DNA from: CAYXWH01 sp964468755 | GTDB taxonomy: Bacteria > Chloroflexota > Dehalococcoidia > Dehalococcoidales > RBG-16-60-22 | Direction of reading: 5' to 3' | NCBI GenBank assembly: GCA_964468755.1 | Contig: CAYXWH010000038.1 | Location: 1-18,872, forward strand | Length of the DNA stretch: 18,872 nucleotides | Shown: piece by piece, positions 1 through 7,412 of the stretch | Layout: every line of letters starts with the position of its first letter | How positions within the stretch are numbered: position 1 is the stretch's first letter | The notes under the pieces: generated by a model | Databases searched by the model: none | Told to the model about the DNA's origin: nothing | Seen by the model: the letters and a program-made list of their open reading frames with translations, nothing else | Made by a program: the position numbers and the translations under genes

Positions 1-555
1 CTCATCACCGGAGCCCTGCACCTCGATGGACTGGCTGACACCTGCGACGGACTTGCCGGAGAGAAGCCGGCGGAGGAACGCTGGCAGGTAATGCGGGACA
101 GCCGGGCTGGCGCCCACGGAATTGTCGGTATCGTCCTGCTGTTGCTGGTCAAGTACGTATCGCTGAATAGCCTTGCCACCACGCTGATAATGCCGACGCT
201 GATACTGATGACGGTGATTGGCCGGTGGGCGATAGTCTACGCCATTTTTGTCCACCCCTACGCCCATTCATCCGGCACGGGTACCGTTTTCAAGCAGGGT
301 ACGCGCTGGCCACAGTTTACATTGGCTACGGTTATCACCTTTGTAATAGCTGCCGCCACGTTTGTCCTGTTCCAGTTCACCGGTCTGGCGGCAATGGTGC
401 TTATCTGGCTGCTTACCATGGCAGCGGCAGCATATTATAACAGCAAGTTCTCCGGACTGACCGGTGATACCTACGGCGCCATCGGCGAGATAGCCGAGAC
501 CGGGGTGCTCATCGTGGTAAACATTTTCCAGTGGCTGGGCCTTATCCAGTGGTAA
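1..555 (+). CDS. cobS: Adenosylcobinamide-GDP ribazoletransferase (cobalamin synthase), 5' end cut by window
   Basis: CobS is an integral membrane enzyme that joins adenosylcobinamide-GDP to alpha-ribazole (or its phosphate), the last joining step of cobamide assembly. The reading frame is already open at base 1, so only the C-terminal 184 residues are visible; the family is usually about 250 residues, so roughly 65 are missing. The first visible residues carry the family signature HLDGLADTCDG, followed by MRDSRAGAHG, which is the conserved metal/substrate region. At least four hydrophobic membrane segments follow, and the C-terminus holds the conserved GLTGDTYGAIGEIAE block. The next gene starts 20 bases downstream on the same strand and cobQ and cobU follow, so this is a nucleotide-loop assembly operon. 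The motif match makes the identification very safe. Nothing looks broken in the visible part. Confidence 0.95.
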   Translation, partial: LITGALHLDGLADTCDGLAGEKPAEERWQVMRDSRAGAHGIVGIVLLLLVKYVSLNSLATTLIMPTLILMTVIGRWAIVYAIFVHPYAHSSGTGTVFKQGTRWPQFTLATVITFVIAAATFVLFQFTGLAAMVLIWLLTMAAAAYYNSKFSGLTGDTYGAIGEIAETGVLIVVNIFQWLGLIQW

Positions 556-561
556 ACGAAT

Positions 562-566
562 GGAGG
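562..566 (+). promoter_or_regulatory. Shine-Dalgarno deciding a TTG start
   Basis: GGAGG lies 9 bases before TTG 576. An in-frame ATG at 531 would start the protein inside cobS without a comparable site and would add 15 residues before the PP-loop strand. The TTG is therefore the better start for the Dph6-like gene. Confidence 0.7.
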
Positions 567-575
567 AAAGGTACC

Positions 576-1253
576 TTGCCTAAAGTATTTGTATCATGGA
601 GCGGGGGAAAAGATAGCTGCCTGGCCGGCTACCTGGCAGCGAAAAATACCGCCAGGGTAGAATATCTGGTGAACATGATTACCGGAGACGGCAGGCGGTC
701 ATGGACTCACGGACTGACCACCCGGCTGCTGAAGCTGCAGGCGCAGGCTCTGGGCATACCCCTGGTACAGCGCCGGACCACCGGCACCGGTTACGAGACT
801 GAATTTACCGGTATACTCTTAACCCTGAAGGAACGGGGGATAACCGGCGGTGTCTTCGGTGATATTGACCTCGTCGAGCACCGCAACTGGGTGGAACGGG
901 TCTGTGAGCAGGCTGGCATAACGCCATATCTTCCGCTGTGGGGGCAGCCCCAGGGCAGCGTACTGAGGACCTTCGTCGACGCCGGCTTTGAGGCGATTAT
1001 CGTCGCCGCCAGGGCTGACCTCTTCGATGAAACCATACTGGGGCAAACAGTCGACCGGAACCTTATCCGGCACCTGGAGAAAATGAGCCAGACCGGAAAT
1101 TTTTCGCCCTGCGGAGAGTCCGGCGAATATCATACCCTGGTCATCGATGGCCCCTGGTTCCAGCACCGGCTGGAAATTGGCGAGACCAGAAAAATAGTGA
1201 GAGGCGGACACCGCTTCCTGGATATTATGAATGCGAAGGTGAGGGATAGCTAG
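576..1253 (+). CDS. Dph6-family PP-loop ATP pyrophosphatase (diphthine-ammonia ligase-like)
   Basis: A 225-residue protein of the ATP-PPase superfamily. Residues 9-14 are the PP-loop SGGKDS, preceded by the usual beta strand VFVSW. Around residue 100 is the family block EHRNWVERVCEQAG, and near residues 175-190 is the C-terminal SPCGESGEYHT signature seen in Dph6 (MJ0570-type) proteins. In eukaryotes and archaea Dph6 uses ATP and ammonium to amidate diphthine on elongation factor 2. Bacteria lack diphthamide, so the substrate here must be different. The gene sits 20 bases after cobS and 2 bases before cobQ, which points to a role in corrinoid metabolism; since CobQ also amidates carboxylates, an amidation or adenylation step is a reasonable guess. 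That role is inference only. The family assignment is firm, the function unknown. Confidence 0.85.
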   Translation: MPKVFVSWSGGKDSCLAGYLAAKNTARVEYLVNMITGDGRRSWTHGLTTRLLKLQAQALGIPLVQRRTTGTGYETEFTGILLTLKERGITGGVFGDIDLVEHRNWVERVCEQAGITPYLPLWGQPQGSVLRTFVDAGFEAIIVAARADLFDETILGQTVDRNLIRHLEKMSQTGNFSPCGESGEYHTLVIDGPWFQHRLEIGETRKIVRGGHRFLDIMNAKVRDS

Positions 1254-1255
1254 TC

Positions 1256-2785
1256 ATGCCGCCAGCCAGGACTATAATGGTGCAGGGGACCGCCTCGTCG
1301 GTGGGTAAAAGCATCATCGCGACTGCGCTCTGCCGTATCTTCCGGCAGGACGGCTTCAGAGTCGCCCCGTTCAAGGCACAGAATATGGCGCTCAATTCCT
1401 TCGTCACCGCCGATGGCGGCGAAATCGGCCGCTCCCAGGTAGTCCAAGCGGAGGCGGCGGGAATCGAGCCGAACGTGGACATGAACCCGGTGCTGCTCAA
1501 ACCGGAAGCGGACAGCCGGTGTCAGGTCATCGTACTGGGCAGGGTAGCCAGGACTATCTCCGCTGGCGACTACTACCAGCATACCCCCGGATTACTGGAG
1601 ACAATCAACGGCGCGCTGGACCGACTCCGTGATAAAAATGATATCGTGGTCATCGAGGGTGCGGGCAGTCCGGCGGAAATAAACCTCATGGAACGGGAGA
1701 TTGTCAATATGCGGATTGCCCGACTGGCACAATCCCCGGTGCTGCTGGTCGGGGATATCGACCGGGGCGGGGTCTTCGCCTCCATCATCGGCACACTGGA
1801 ACTGCTGGGCAAAAGGGAACGGGACTACGTGAAAGGCTTGATTATCAATAAGTTCCGCGGTGACTTGAACCTGCTCAAGCCCGGACTCGAATTCCTGGAA
1901 AAGCGCACCGCCCGACCGGTACTCGGCGTGCTGCCCTACTGGCGGGATATTTCCATCGCCCAGGAGGACTCGGTCTACCTCGACGAGCCGGCAAAGGAGG
2001 TGGCATCCAGCGACCTTGATATTGCCGTTATCCGCCTGCCTCACATCGCCAACTATGATGATTTTGACCCGCTGGCGGCGGAGGGCTGCCGGGTGCGCTA
2101 TGTAACCCGTCCCCGGGAAGTTGGCCACCCCCACCTGATTGTCCTCCCCGGCACCAAGAGCACCGTAAGCGACCTCCGCTATCTCCGCGAGTCCGGGCTA
2201 GCCAGCGAGGTGCTGCGGCAGGCAAAGTCCGCCACTCCGATAATAGGCATCTGCGGCGGCTACCAGATGCTGGGGCGGACCATCCTTGACCCGCACGGCG
2301 TGGAATCAGCCTCACCGGAATTCAGCGGGCTGGGACTGCTCGACGCGGTGACCACCTTTGTCCCGGAGAAGTCCACCAGTCAGGTCAGGGCACAGGTATG
2401 TGCCGACCACGGACTCCTCGAAGGACTGAAGGGACAGGAAATTACCGCCTATGAAATTCACATGGGACAGACCGTTGTAGGCGACAATCCGGCCGCCTTC
2501 CACATCCAGTCCACGCCACTGGGAGAGGCTGACTACCATGATGGCACCCTTAATGCTCAGGGCACGGTTTTGGGAAGCTACCTGCACGGCTTATTCCACA
2601 ATCCCGCTTTCCGGCAGGGTATCCTCGCCAACCTCCGGCGCTACTGGGGACTGCCACCGGGAGAGCCAAACGCTCCGGCGGAAAAGGAGGAGCACTATGA
2701 CCGGCTGGCTGACATGGTACGCCAGAACCTGAACATCGCCACACTATATCAAATAATTGAGTCCGGCATTCCGGGAATACGGTGA
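1256..2785 (+). CDS. cobQ: Cobyric acid synthase, glutamine-hydrolysing
   Basis: CobQ performs four ATP- and glutamine-dependent amidations (b, d, e and g side chains) turning adenosylcobyrinic acid a,c-diamide into adenosylcobyric acid in the cytoplasm. At 509 residues it has the normal length. The N-terminus MVQGTASSVGKS is the P-loop of the dethiobiotin-synthetase-like ATPase domain, followed by PFKAQNMALNSFVT and EGAGSPAEINL, all diagnostic of CobQ rather than CbiA. The C-terminal class I glutamine amidotransferase domain has its nucleophile at Cys333 in GICGGYQMLG and the catalytic His444 in GSYLHGLF. The ATG at 1256 follows the stop of the preceding gene by 2 bases, with GAGGG at 1241-1245 as a distant ribosome site. 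All catalytic motifs are intact. Confidence 0.97.
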   Translation: MPPARTIMVQGTASSVGKSIIATALCRIFRQDGFRVAPFKAQNMALNSFVTADGGEIGRSQVVQAEAAGIEPNVDMNPVLLKPEADSRCQVIVLGRVARTISAGDYYQHTPGLLETINGALDRLRDKNDIVVIEGAGSPAEINLMEREIVNMRIARLAQSPVLLVGDIDRGGVFASIIGTLELLGKRERDYVKGLIINKFRGDLNLLKPGLEFLEKRTARPVLGVLPYWRDISIAQEDSVYLDEPAKEVASSDLDIAVIRLPHIANYDDFDPLAAEGCRVRYVTRPREVGHPHLIVLPGTKSTVSDLRYLRESGLASEVLRQAKSATPIIGICGGYQMLGRTILDPHGVESASPEFSGLGLLDAVTTFVPEKSTSQVRAQVCADHGLLEGLKGQEITAYEIHMGQTVVGDNPAAFHIQSTPLGEADYHDGTLNAQGTVLGSYLHGLFHNPAFRQGILANLRRYWGLPPGEPNAPAEKEEHYDRLADMVRQNLNIATLYQIIESGIPGIR

Positions 2786-2802
2786 GAATAAGTATATAAT
2801 CT

Positions 2803-2808
2803 GAGGTG
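2803..2808 (+). promoter_or_regulatory. Shine-Dalgarno GAGGTG selecting TTG start of cobU
   Basis: GAGGTG stands 6 bases before TTG 2815. The alternative GTG start at 2806 lies inside this ribosome site and has no site of its own, so the TTG is preferred. Confidence 0.65.
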
Positions 2809-2814
2809 ATACGA

Positions 2815-3384
2815 TTGACCACGACACTGATACTCGGCGGTGCCCGCAGCGGTAAAAGCACATTCGCCCAGGAACTCGCCTTGAAGTCAGCCGCGCCGGT
2901 GCTGTTTGTGGCGACGGCGGCGCCGGGTGACGAGGAAATGAGGCGGCGCATTACCAAGCACCAGCAGGAAAGACCAGCCACCTGGCAGACCCTGGAAGCC
3001 ACCACCGGAATAGGCAGGCAGATTGTCGAGAAAATTGGCCGGGCGGAAACGGTGCTTATCGACTGTATCACGCTGCTGGTCAGCAATATTCTCCTCCCGC
3101 ACAGCGCCCGCGCCGATGCAAAAATCGACACCGACCTCATTGAAGAAGAGGTGAAGACCGAGATTAACGAGCTGGTCAACTGTATCACCCGCATTCCGGC
3201 GCACTTTATTATCGTTACCAACGAGGTAGGGCTCGGTATCGTCCCTGATAACAAAATCAGCCGGCTGTACCGGGACTTGCTGGGCAAAGCCAACCAGTTA
3301 CTGGCTGAGCATGCTGATGAGGTCTACTTTCTCGCCACCGGGATACCGGTGCGGATAAAACCAGCGAGTAATCAAATGTATTGA
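2815..3384 (+). CDS. cobU: Adenosylcobinamide kinase / adenosylcobinamide-phosphate guanylyltransferase
   Basis: CobU phosphorylates adenosylcobinamide and then transfers GMP from GTP to give adenosylcobinamide-GDP, the substrate of CobS upstream. With the TTG start the protein has 189 residues, normal for the family. Residues 8-15 are the P-loop GGARSGKS. The KHQQERPATWQTLE segment at about residues 48-61 matches the family pattern HRxxRPxxWxTxE, in which the His is the candidate guanylylation site. The C-terminal block NEVGLGIVP ... YRDLLGKANQLLAE is typical CobU. The gene is 29 bases after cobQ and its TGA overlaps the first codon of the next gene, so translation of both is likely linked. 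GTG 2806 would add three residues. Confidence 0.95.
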   Translation: MTTTLILGGARSGKSTFAQELALKSAAPVLFVATAAPGDEEMRRRITKHQQERPATWQTLEATTGIGRQIVEKIGRAETVLIDCITLLVSNILLPHSARADAKIDTDLIEEEVKTEINELVNCITRIPAHFIIVTNEVGLGIVPDNKISRLYRDLLGKANQLLAEHADEVYFLATGIPVRIKPASNQMY

Positions 3385-6300
3385 CTTCACTACTTCGCTG
3401 GAGTAGAATTCGCCAAGTGGCAAAATTCAAGTCTGGCCGCATCACCTGCCAACGGGCCAGCGTTATAGCACTGGTACTGACGTTTCTCTTGCCTGTAATC
3501 TTTCCCTCTGCGGACTATGCATTAGCTTCTACGGACACTGCCAGGTGGTCACGCGTACCCATTCCCGCCGAGGGCAGCGCCGGCAACTGGCAGCTCGCCA
3601 GCGGTTCCAATGTCCGGCACCTGACCATGGCGGCTGACGGCTCTCTCTATGCGTACGGTGAGGGCTTAACGTATACCCTTTATAAATCCACCGACGGCGG
3701 ATATCGCTGGAGTAATATCGGTAACGTTCAGGACTCCATAGTCGCCATAGCCACTTCCCCGGTTGACGCCGGTACTGTCTATTATGCTACTTCCTCATGC
3801 GTGTACCGCTCCACCAATGGCGGCAATACCTTTACCGCACTGCCCCCCAACCCGGGAGGCGCCGGGAACAATACTATAGAGATAACATCACTGGCCGTTG
3901 CTTTCGCTGAGGAAAGCATTATTGTCGTCGGCACCCGCGATACCAGTGACAGTCAGTTTGGCGGCATCTACACCCTCAACGACTCACCATACATTTCCAG
4001 CTGGGTGGATACCGGGCTTACCGGCTACGATGTGTACGCGGTGGCTTTCTCCCCGAACTATCCCGTTGACCGCCAGCTTGCCGCCGTGGTTACCGATGAG
4101 ACCGATACCCTCATCACCTACCAAGTCGGCAGTAGCGGGTGGGGTGCCACCACCGGTACCGCCCGGCTGAACCGGGATAATGCGGCGACACCGGCGCCGG
4201 TAGCGGTGGCGGACTCGGCAGCGATAGCCTTCCCCGCAAACTATAACGCCAGTGGTGCCCAAGGAACCCAAATGCACTATGTAGCCATCGACACCGGTTC
4301 CGGCAACGGCGATGTTTACCGAATAAATTGTGTCACCGGTCCAGCCGCCTCGGTAGCCACTGACCTGAATATCGGCTATGCCGACGGACAGAGCAATACC
4401 GATGTCACCGGGCTGGCGGTTACCGGTGATAGTACCCACGCCACTATTCTGGCCGGAGCCGCCAGCAGTGCCCTGACCTATTTCAGCGCTGACGGCGGCA
4501 TGACCTGGATGAGGAGTCGCCGCGAGCCAACGGGAGGGTCACAGACCTTCGTGCTGCTGGCGCCAGACTTTGCCAGCGGTGGAACCGCCTACGCCGGCAC
4601 CAGCGGCAGTGACAGCGCCTTTTCCATAAGCCACGATAAGGCGAACACCTGGCACCAGATTGGACTGATTGACACCGCTATCAGCACTATCGTTGACTTG
4701 TCCCCCTCCCCCGCGCTCAACCAGGAAACCATGCTGTTTATGCTGACTTTTGGCAGCAGCAACCACAGCCTGTGGCGAAGCCTCGACGGTGGCACCACGT
4801 GGGCGAGAATACTCTCCGGCAGTCCGGCTACCGTGGACAGCCTGGCACTGGTGGCGCTTTCCCCAGAGTATGGCACCGGCAGTCAGGTGGTGTACCTGGC
4901 CGGTAGCAGTAATGGTATTACCACCGTGTGGAAATCACCGGACAACGGGGAAACGTTCACCGGACGCTTTGCCCTCGACCCCGCCACCGGAAACCCGATC
5001 ACTATTGACACCTGGGCGATAGCCAATGACACCACCCTGTTCCTGGGCAGCTTTGACGGCAGTAACGGGCGGGTCTACCGTACCTGCAACAGCGGGACAT
5101 CCTACTCCACCGGCGCCTGGGCAGGTAACCAGTCGCTCCACTCCATAGCCCTTTCCCCCGATTATCAGCAGGACAAAACCCTGTTAGTCGGCAACACCAA
5201 CGGAGGGATATACTATTCCACCGATGATGGTATCTCCTTCCAGCCGCTGCCGGCTGACGCAGCTACCCCGCCACTCACCGGACTGGTAACCGTTGCCTTC
5301 GACCCCAACTTCACCGGCAAACAGACGGTCTATGCTGCCAGCAGCACCGCTGATTACGGTCTGTACCGCTTTGTCATCGGCTCCAGCACTGATTGGGAAA
5401 ATATTGACGGCACCCTGCCCGACGGTAGTATGTTGAGTCAGATTCGAGTATCTTCCACCGGGACATTCTACGCCAGTAACACCAGGGCTGACGGCGGCAT
5501 GGAGCGTTGCTTTGACCCCACTTTCCCACTGAGCCCGACATTCGAAACGGTAACCCGTGGCCTCTCTGATGGAGCCACGCTGAGCGGCCTGTGGCAACAG
5601 GATAACCGGCTCTGGTCCATTGACACCGCCAATGTCAAACTGATGACTTTTACTGACAGCCTGGACACCCCGGTCCTGCTCAGTTCACCGGCTGGCCAGG
5701 CGTCAGGCATCGGGGTTCTGACCAACCATGCCATACAGAATGTTTCCCTCGAATGGAAACCGCTGCGCGGCGCTACCAGTTATCAATGGCAGCTTGATTA
5801 TGATACTGACTTCTCCGCAGTCCCCGGTGGATTCGAGGGCACCACCCGTGCCAGTTCCGTTCACCTGCCGGCACTCGAGCCAGCCACCACTTACTACTGG
5901 CGGGTAAGAACGTCGGCACCGGTATCAAGCCCGTGGTCAGCCAGGTGGTCATTTACCACCGGCCTCGACAGCCAGGTGGTCCCTCTCAAGCCGGAGAGCC
6001 CTGAAGCCGGTGCTGAGAATGCGCCGGTACGACCGATATTCCAGTGGGCCGCCGTAACCGGAGCCGATGCTTACGAACTGATGGTAGCCAGAGATGCTGA
6101 CTTCACCAGCCCTTCCATTACCAAGCTGGCGCCTTATGCGCTGTCCACCACCGCCTGGCAATGCGACGTGACGCTGGACTATGAGACCACATACTACTGG
6201 AAGATCAGAGCCATCAGCGCCACCACCCACGGCGACTGGAGTTCCGTGGCTGCCTTTACCACCGAGTCCGCACCGTCACTACCGGCACCGGAAGCACCCT

Positions 6301-6530
6301 CACCGAGCCCCGCCCCATCAGTTACCAGGATAGTACCAATACCTGCGCCCGGCGTGCCGACAAAGCTGACCCCGCCCGCGCCGATACCTCCACCACCGCA
6401 AGTAACCGCTCCACCACAGGTGCCGGTCATCCCTACCTGGACAGTCTACGTTATCGGCGCCCTGCTCCTGACCATTATACTGACGCTGGCTATAATGCTA
6501 ATACTGGTGCTGACACTCAGGCGGCTTTAG
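3381..6530 (+). CDS. Large secreted beta-propeller/Fn3 surface protein with C-terminal membrane anchor
   Basis: A 1049-residue exported protein of unknown function. Hydrophobic residues 27-41 followed by ADYALA form a signal peptide with likely cleavage near residue 49. Residues about 60-700 hold repeated propeller-blade motifs: Asp-box (BNR) type sequences such as STDGGYRW (~101), STNGGNTF (~142), SLDGGTTW (~464), SPDNGETF (~516) and STDDGISF (~611), alternating with SP-D/E/N-Y/F motifs. Two fibronectin-III-like domains follow (~790-863 and ~870-963, each with YYWRVR or YYWKIR), then a proline-rich stalk (~965-1020) and one C-terminal membrane helix ending in LRRL. This describes a cell-surface protein with its repeat domains outside. 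TTG 3381 overlaps the cobU stop. GTG 3417, 13 bases after GGAG at 3400, is an equally good start and gives a more compact signal peptide. Sialidase activity should not be assumed. Confidence 0.85.
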   Translation: MTSLLRWSRIRQVAKFKSGRITCQRASVIALVLTFLLPVIFPSADYALASTDTARWSRVPIPAEGSAGNWQLASGSNVRHLTMAADGSLYAYGEGLTYTLYKSTDGGYRWSNIGNVQDSIVAIATSPVDAGTVYYATSSCVYRSTNGGNTFTALPPNPGGAGNNTIEITSLAVAFAEESIIVVGTRDTSDSQFGGIYTLNDSPYISSWVDTGLTGYDVYAVAFSPNYPVDRQLAAVVTDETDTLITYQVGSSGWGATTGTARLNRDNAATPAPVAVADSAAIAFPANYNASGAQGTQMHYVAIDTGSGNGDVYRINCVTGPAASVATDLNIGYADGQSNTDVTGLAVTGDSTHATILAGAASSALTYFSADGGMTWMRSRREPTGGSQTFVLLAPDFASGGTAYAGTSGSDSAFSISHDKANTWHQIGLIDTAISTIVDLSPSPALNQETMLFMLTFGSSNHSLWRSLDGGTTWARILSGSPATVDSLALVALSPEYGTGSQVVYLAGSSNGITTVWKSPDNGETFTGRFALDPATGNPITIDTWAIANDTTLFLGSFDGSNGRVYRTCNSGTSYSTGAWAGNQSLHSIALSPDYQQDKTLLVGNTNGGIYYSTDDGISFQPLPADAATPPLTGLVTVAFDPNFTGKQTVYAASSTADYGLYRFVIGSSTDWENIDGTLPDGSMLSQIRVSSTGTFYASNTRADGGMERCFDPTFPLSPTFETVTRGLSDGATLSGLWQQDNRLWSIDTANVKLMTFTDSLDTPVLLSSPAGQASGIGVLTNHAIQNVSLEWKPLRGATSYQWQLDYDTDFSAVPGGFEGTTRASSVHLPALEPATTYYWRVRTSAPVSSPWSARWSFTTGLDSQVVPLKPESPEAGAENAPVRPIFQWAAVTGADAYELMVARDADFTSPSITKLAPYALSTTAWQCDVTLDYETTYYWKIRAISATTHGDWSSVAAFTTESAPSLPAPEAPSPSPAPSVTRIVPIPAPGVPTKLTPPAPIPPPPQVTAPPQVPVIPTWTVYVIGALLLTIILTLAIMLILVLTLRRL

Positions 6531-6623
6531 CCACATTAAATACTTAACCCTGCCGCCATAGGCAACGTTCCCCGTCAGTTAAATGGAAAAATGGATAAAA
6601 TCGACCCCACTGGTCAGCGGGTG

Positions 6624-7256
6624 CTAGTACTCGAGTAAAAATACCTGGGTGCTGATCGGCAGGTTTGACCTGGTGACGGATAGCTTGGGCTGGGACTTGA
6701 TACCCTCGGCGCCCATTTCCTTGAGAAATTTATCCACCGGATCCAGTTCCCGGGACAGTGCCGGCGTCTTGTAGTGCATGGGAACAACCGCTTTTGGCTC
6801 AAGCTGGCGAACAACCTCGGCAGCCATCGCCGCGTTCAGTGTTGACTGGCCACCCACCGGGAGCAGCAGCACATCCACAACATCAATTTCCTCAATCTGG
6901 TCGGTGGTAAGCACGTGCCCCAGGTCACCGAGGTGACAAATCGATATGCCATCCACTTCTATCAGGTACACCGTGTTCTTACCCCGCTTGCTGCCCCGCT
7001 CATTATCGTGGAAGGTAGAAATGCCAATAATCAGGACTCCGCCTATTTCATACTCACCGGGGCCTTCCACCACCCGCTGTACACCACTGACACCGGTAAC
7101 ATAGGAATGCGACGGGTGTTGATGGCTTACGGTGACCACGCGTGCCGAAGGCTTTCCCAGTGAATACCCCAGGTCCGGGGGGAAAGGGTCGGTAATAACA
7201 GTAGCCTGACTTCCTTTAATCCGGAAGCATGAATGACCTAGCCAGGTAATTTCCAC
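6624..7256 (-). CDS. MBL-fold metallo-hydrolase, small Chloroflexi-type
   Basis: A roughly 210-residue metallo-beta-lactamase-fold protein. It opens with EITWLGHSCFRI, the strand-loop typical of UPF0173/UlaG-like hydrolases, and has the first metal motif as SHQHPSH, then GPGEYEIGGV, HLGDLGH and PMHYKTP supplying the later ligands. In the classical HxHxDH motif the Asp is replaced by Ser here, which may change metal content or activity. The substrate is unknown. The frame is open to ATG 7292, but homology begins right after GTG 7256. A promoter-like pair (TTGACC, 18 bases, TATATT) ends 6 bases before that GTG, so a start at 7256 on a leaderless mRNA is preferred. The gene converges with the surface-protein gene and diverges from hrcA. 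Confidence 0.8.
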   Translation of the reverse strand: MEITWLGHSCFRIKGSQATVITDPFPPDLGYSLGKPSARVVTVSHQHPSHSYVTGVSGVQRVVEGPGEYEIGGVLIIGISTFHDNERGSKRGKNTVYLIEVDGISICHLGDLGHVLTTDQIEEIDVVDVLLLPVGGQSTLNAAMAAEVVRQLEPKAVVPMHYKTPALSRELDPVDKFLKEMGAEGIKSQPKLSVTRSNLPISTQVFLLEY

Positions 7257-7262
7257 ACTCAA

Positions 7263-7292
7263 AATATAGCATGGAGATGCCATACAGGTCAA
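7263..7292 (-). promoter_or_regulatory. Probable promoter of the MBL hydrolase gene
   Basis: On the minus strand TTGACC (7292-7287) and TATATT (7268-7263) are separated by 18 bases, matching 5 of 6 positions in each box. The transcription start would fall at or next to the G of GTG 7256, giving an mRNA without a leader. No Shine-Dalgarno is seen. Confidence 0.45.
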
Positions 7293-7335
7293 GGAAGGGC
7301 CGGACCAAACAAGGCAAATAAACCAGCCGCTCAGC

Positions 7336-7364
7336 TTGACAAAAAACGCTGAACATGCTACATT
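7336..7364 (+). promoter_or_regulatory. Sigma-A-type promoter of hrcA-grpE-dnaK
   Basis: TTGACA at 7336-7341 is a perfect -35 box. TACATT at 7359-7364 is a 4/6 -10 box at the ideal 17-base spacing. The predicted start near 7371 lies just before the CIRCE-like operator, the arrangement known from HrcA-controlled operons. Confidence 0.75.
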
Positions 7365-7373
7365 GGATAGTGA

Positions 7374-7400
7374 TTAGCAGTCTAAGCCCTAGACTGCTAA
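7374..7400 (+). promoter_or_regulatory. CIRCE operator, variant arms
   Basis: A perfect 9-9-9 inverted repeat: TTAGCAGTC at 7374-7382, a 9-base spacer, and GACTGCTAA at 7392-7400. The canonical CIRCE is TTAGCACTC-N9-GAGTGCTAA, so each arm differs by one base (C to G at position 7) and the change is symmetric. It sits between the promoter and hrcA in the leader, where HrcA binding blocks transcription. Its position and geometry make HrcA control very likely. Confidence 0.88.
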
Positions 7401-7412
7401 ATGGAGTCAGCC

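Noticed and set aside
2786..2814. Cobalamin riboswitch within the cob operon
   Set aside because: Gaps between the cob genes are 2-29 bases, far too short for the aptamer; a riboswitch, if any, would be upstream of the window.
2550..3293. A 247-codon open frame on the minus strand opposite cobQ/cobU
   Set aside because: Its translation is Ser/Arg-rich low-complexity text without a recognisable domain, and both cobQ and cobU on the other strand have intact family motifs. It is an antisense shadow.
3984..4439. Minus-strand frames inside the surface-protein gene
   Set aside because: Gly/Val-rich shadows created by the Thr/Gly-rich repeats on the plus strand; no start signals.
3381..6530. Sialidase or other glycosidase based on Asp-box motifs
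   Set aside because: Asp-boxes occur in many propellers, and no catalytic sialidase residues such as an Arg triad context can be recognised.
6605..6621. Imperfect palindrome CCCACTG-GT-CAGCGGG between the convergent surface-protein and MBL genes, considered as a terminator
   Set aside because: The stem has a mismatch and only five or six pairs with a tiny loop, and no clear T-run follows on the plus strand; on the minus strand only a short T-rich stretch follows. Too weak to call.
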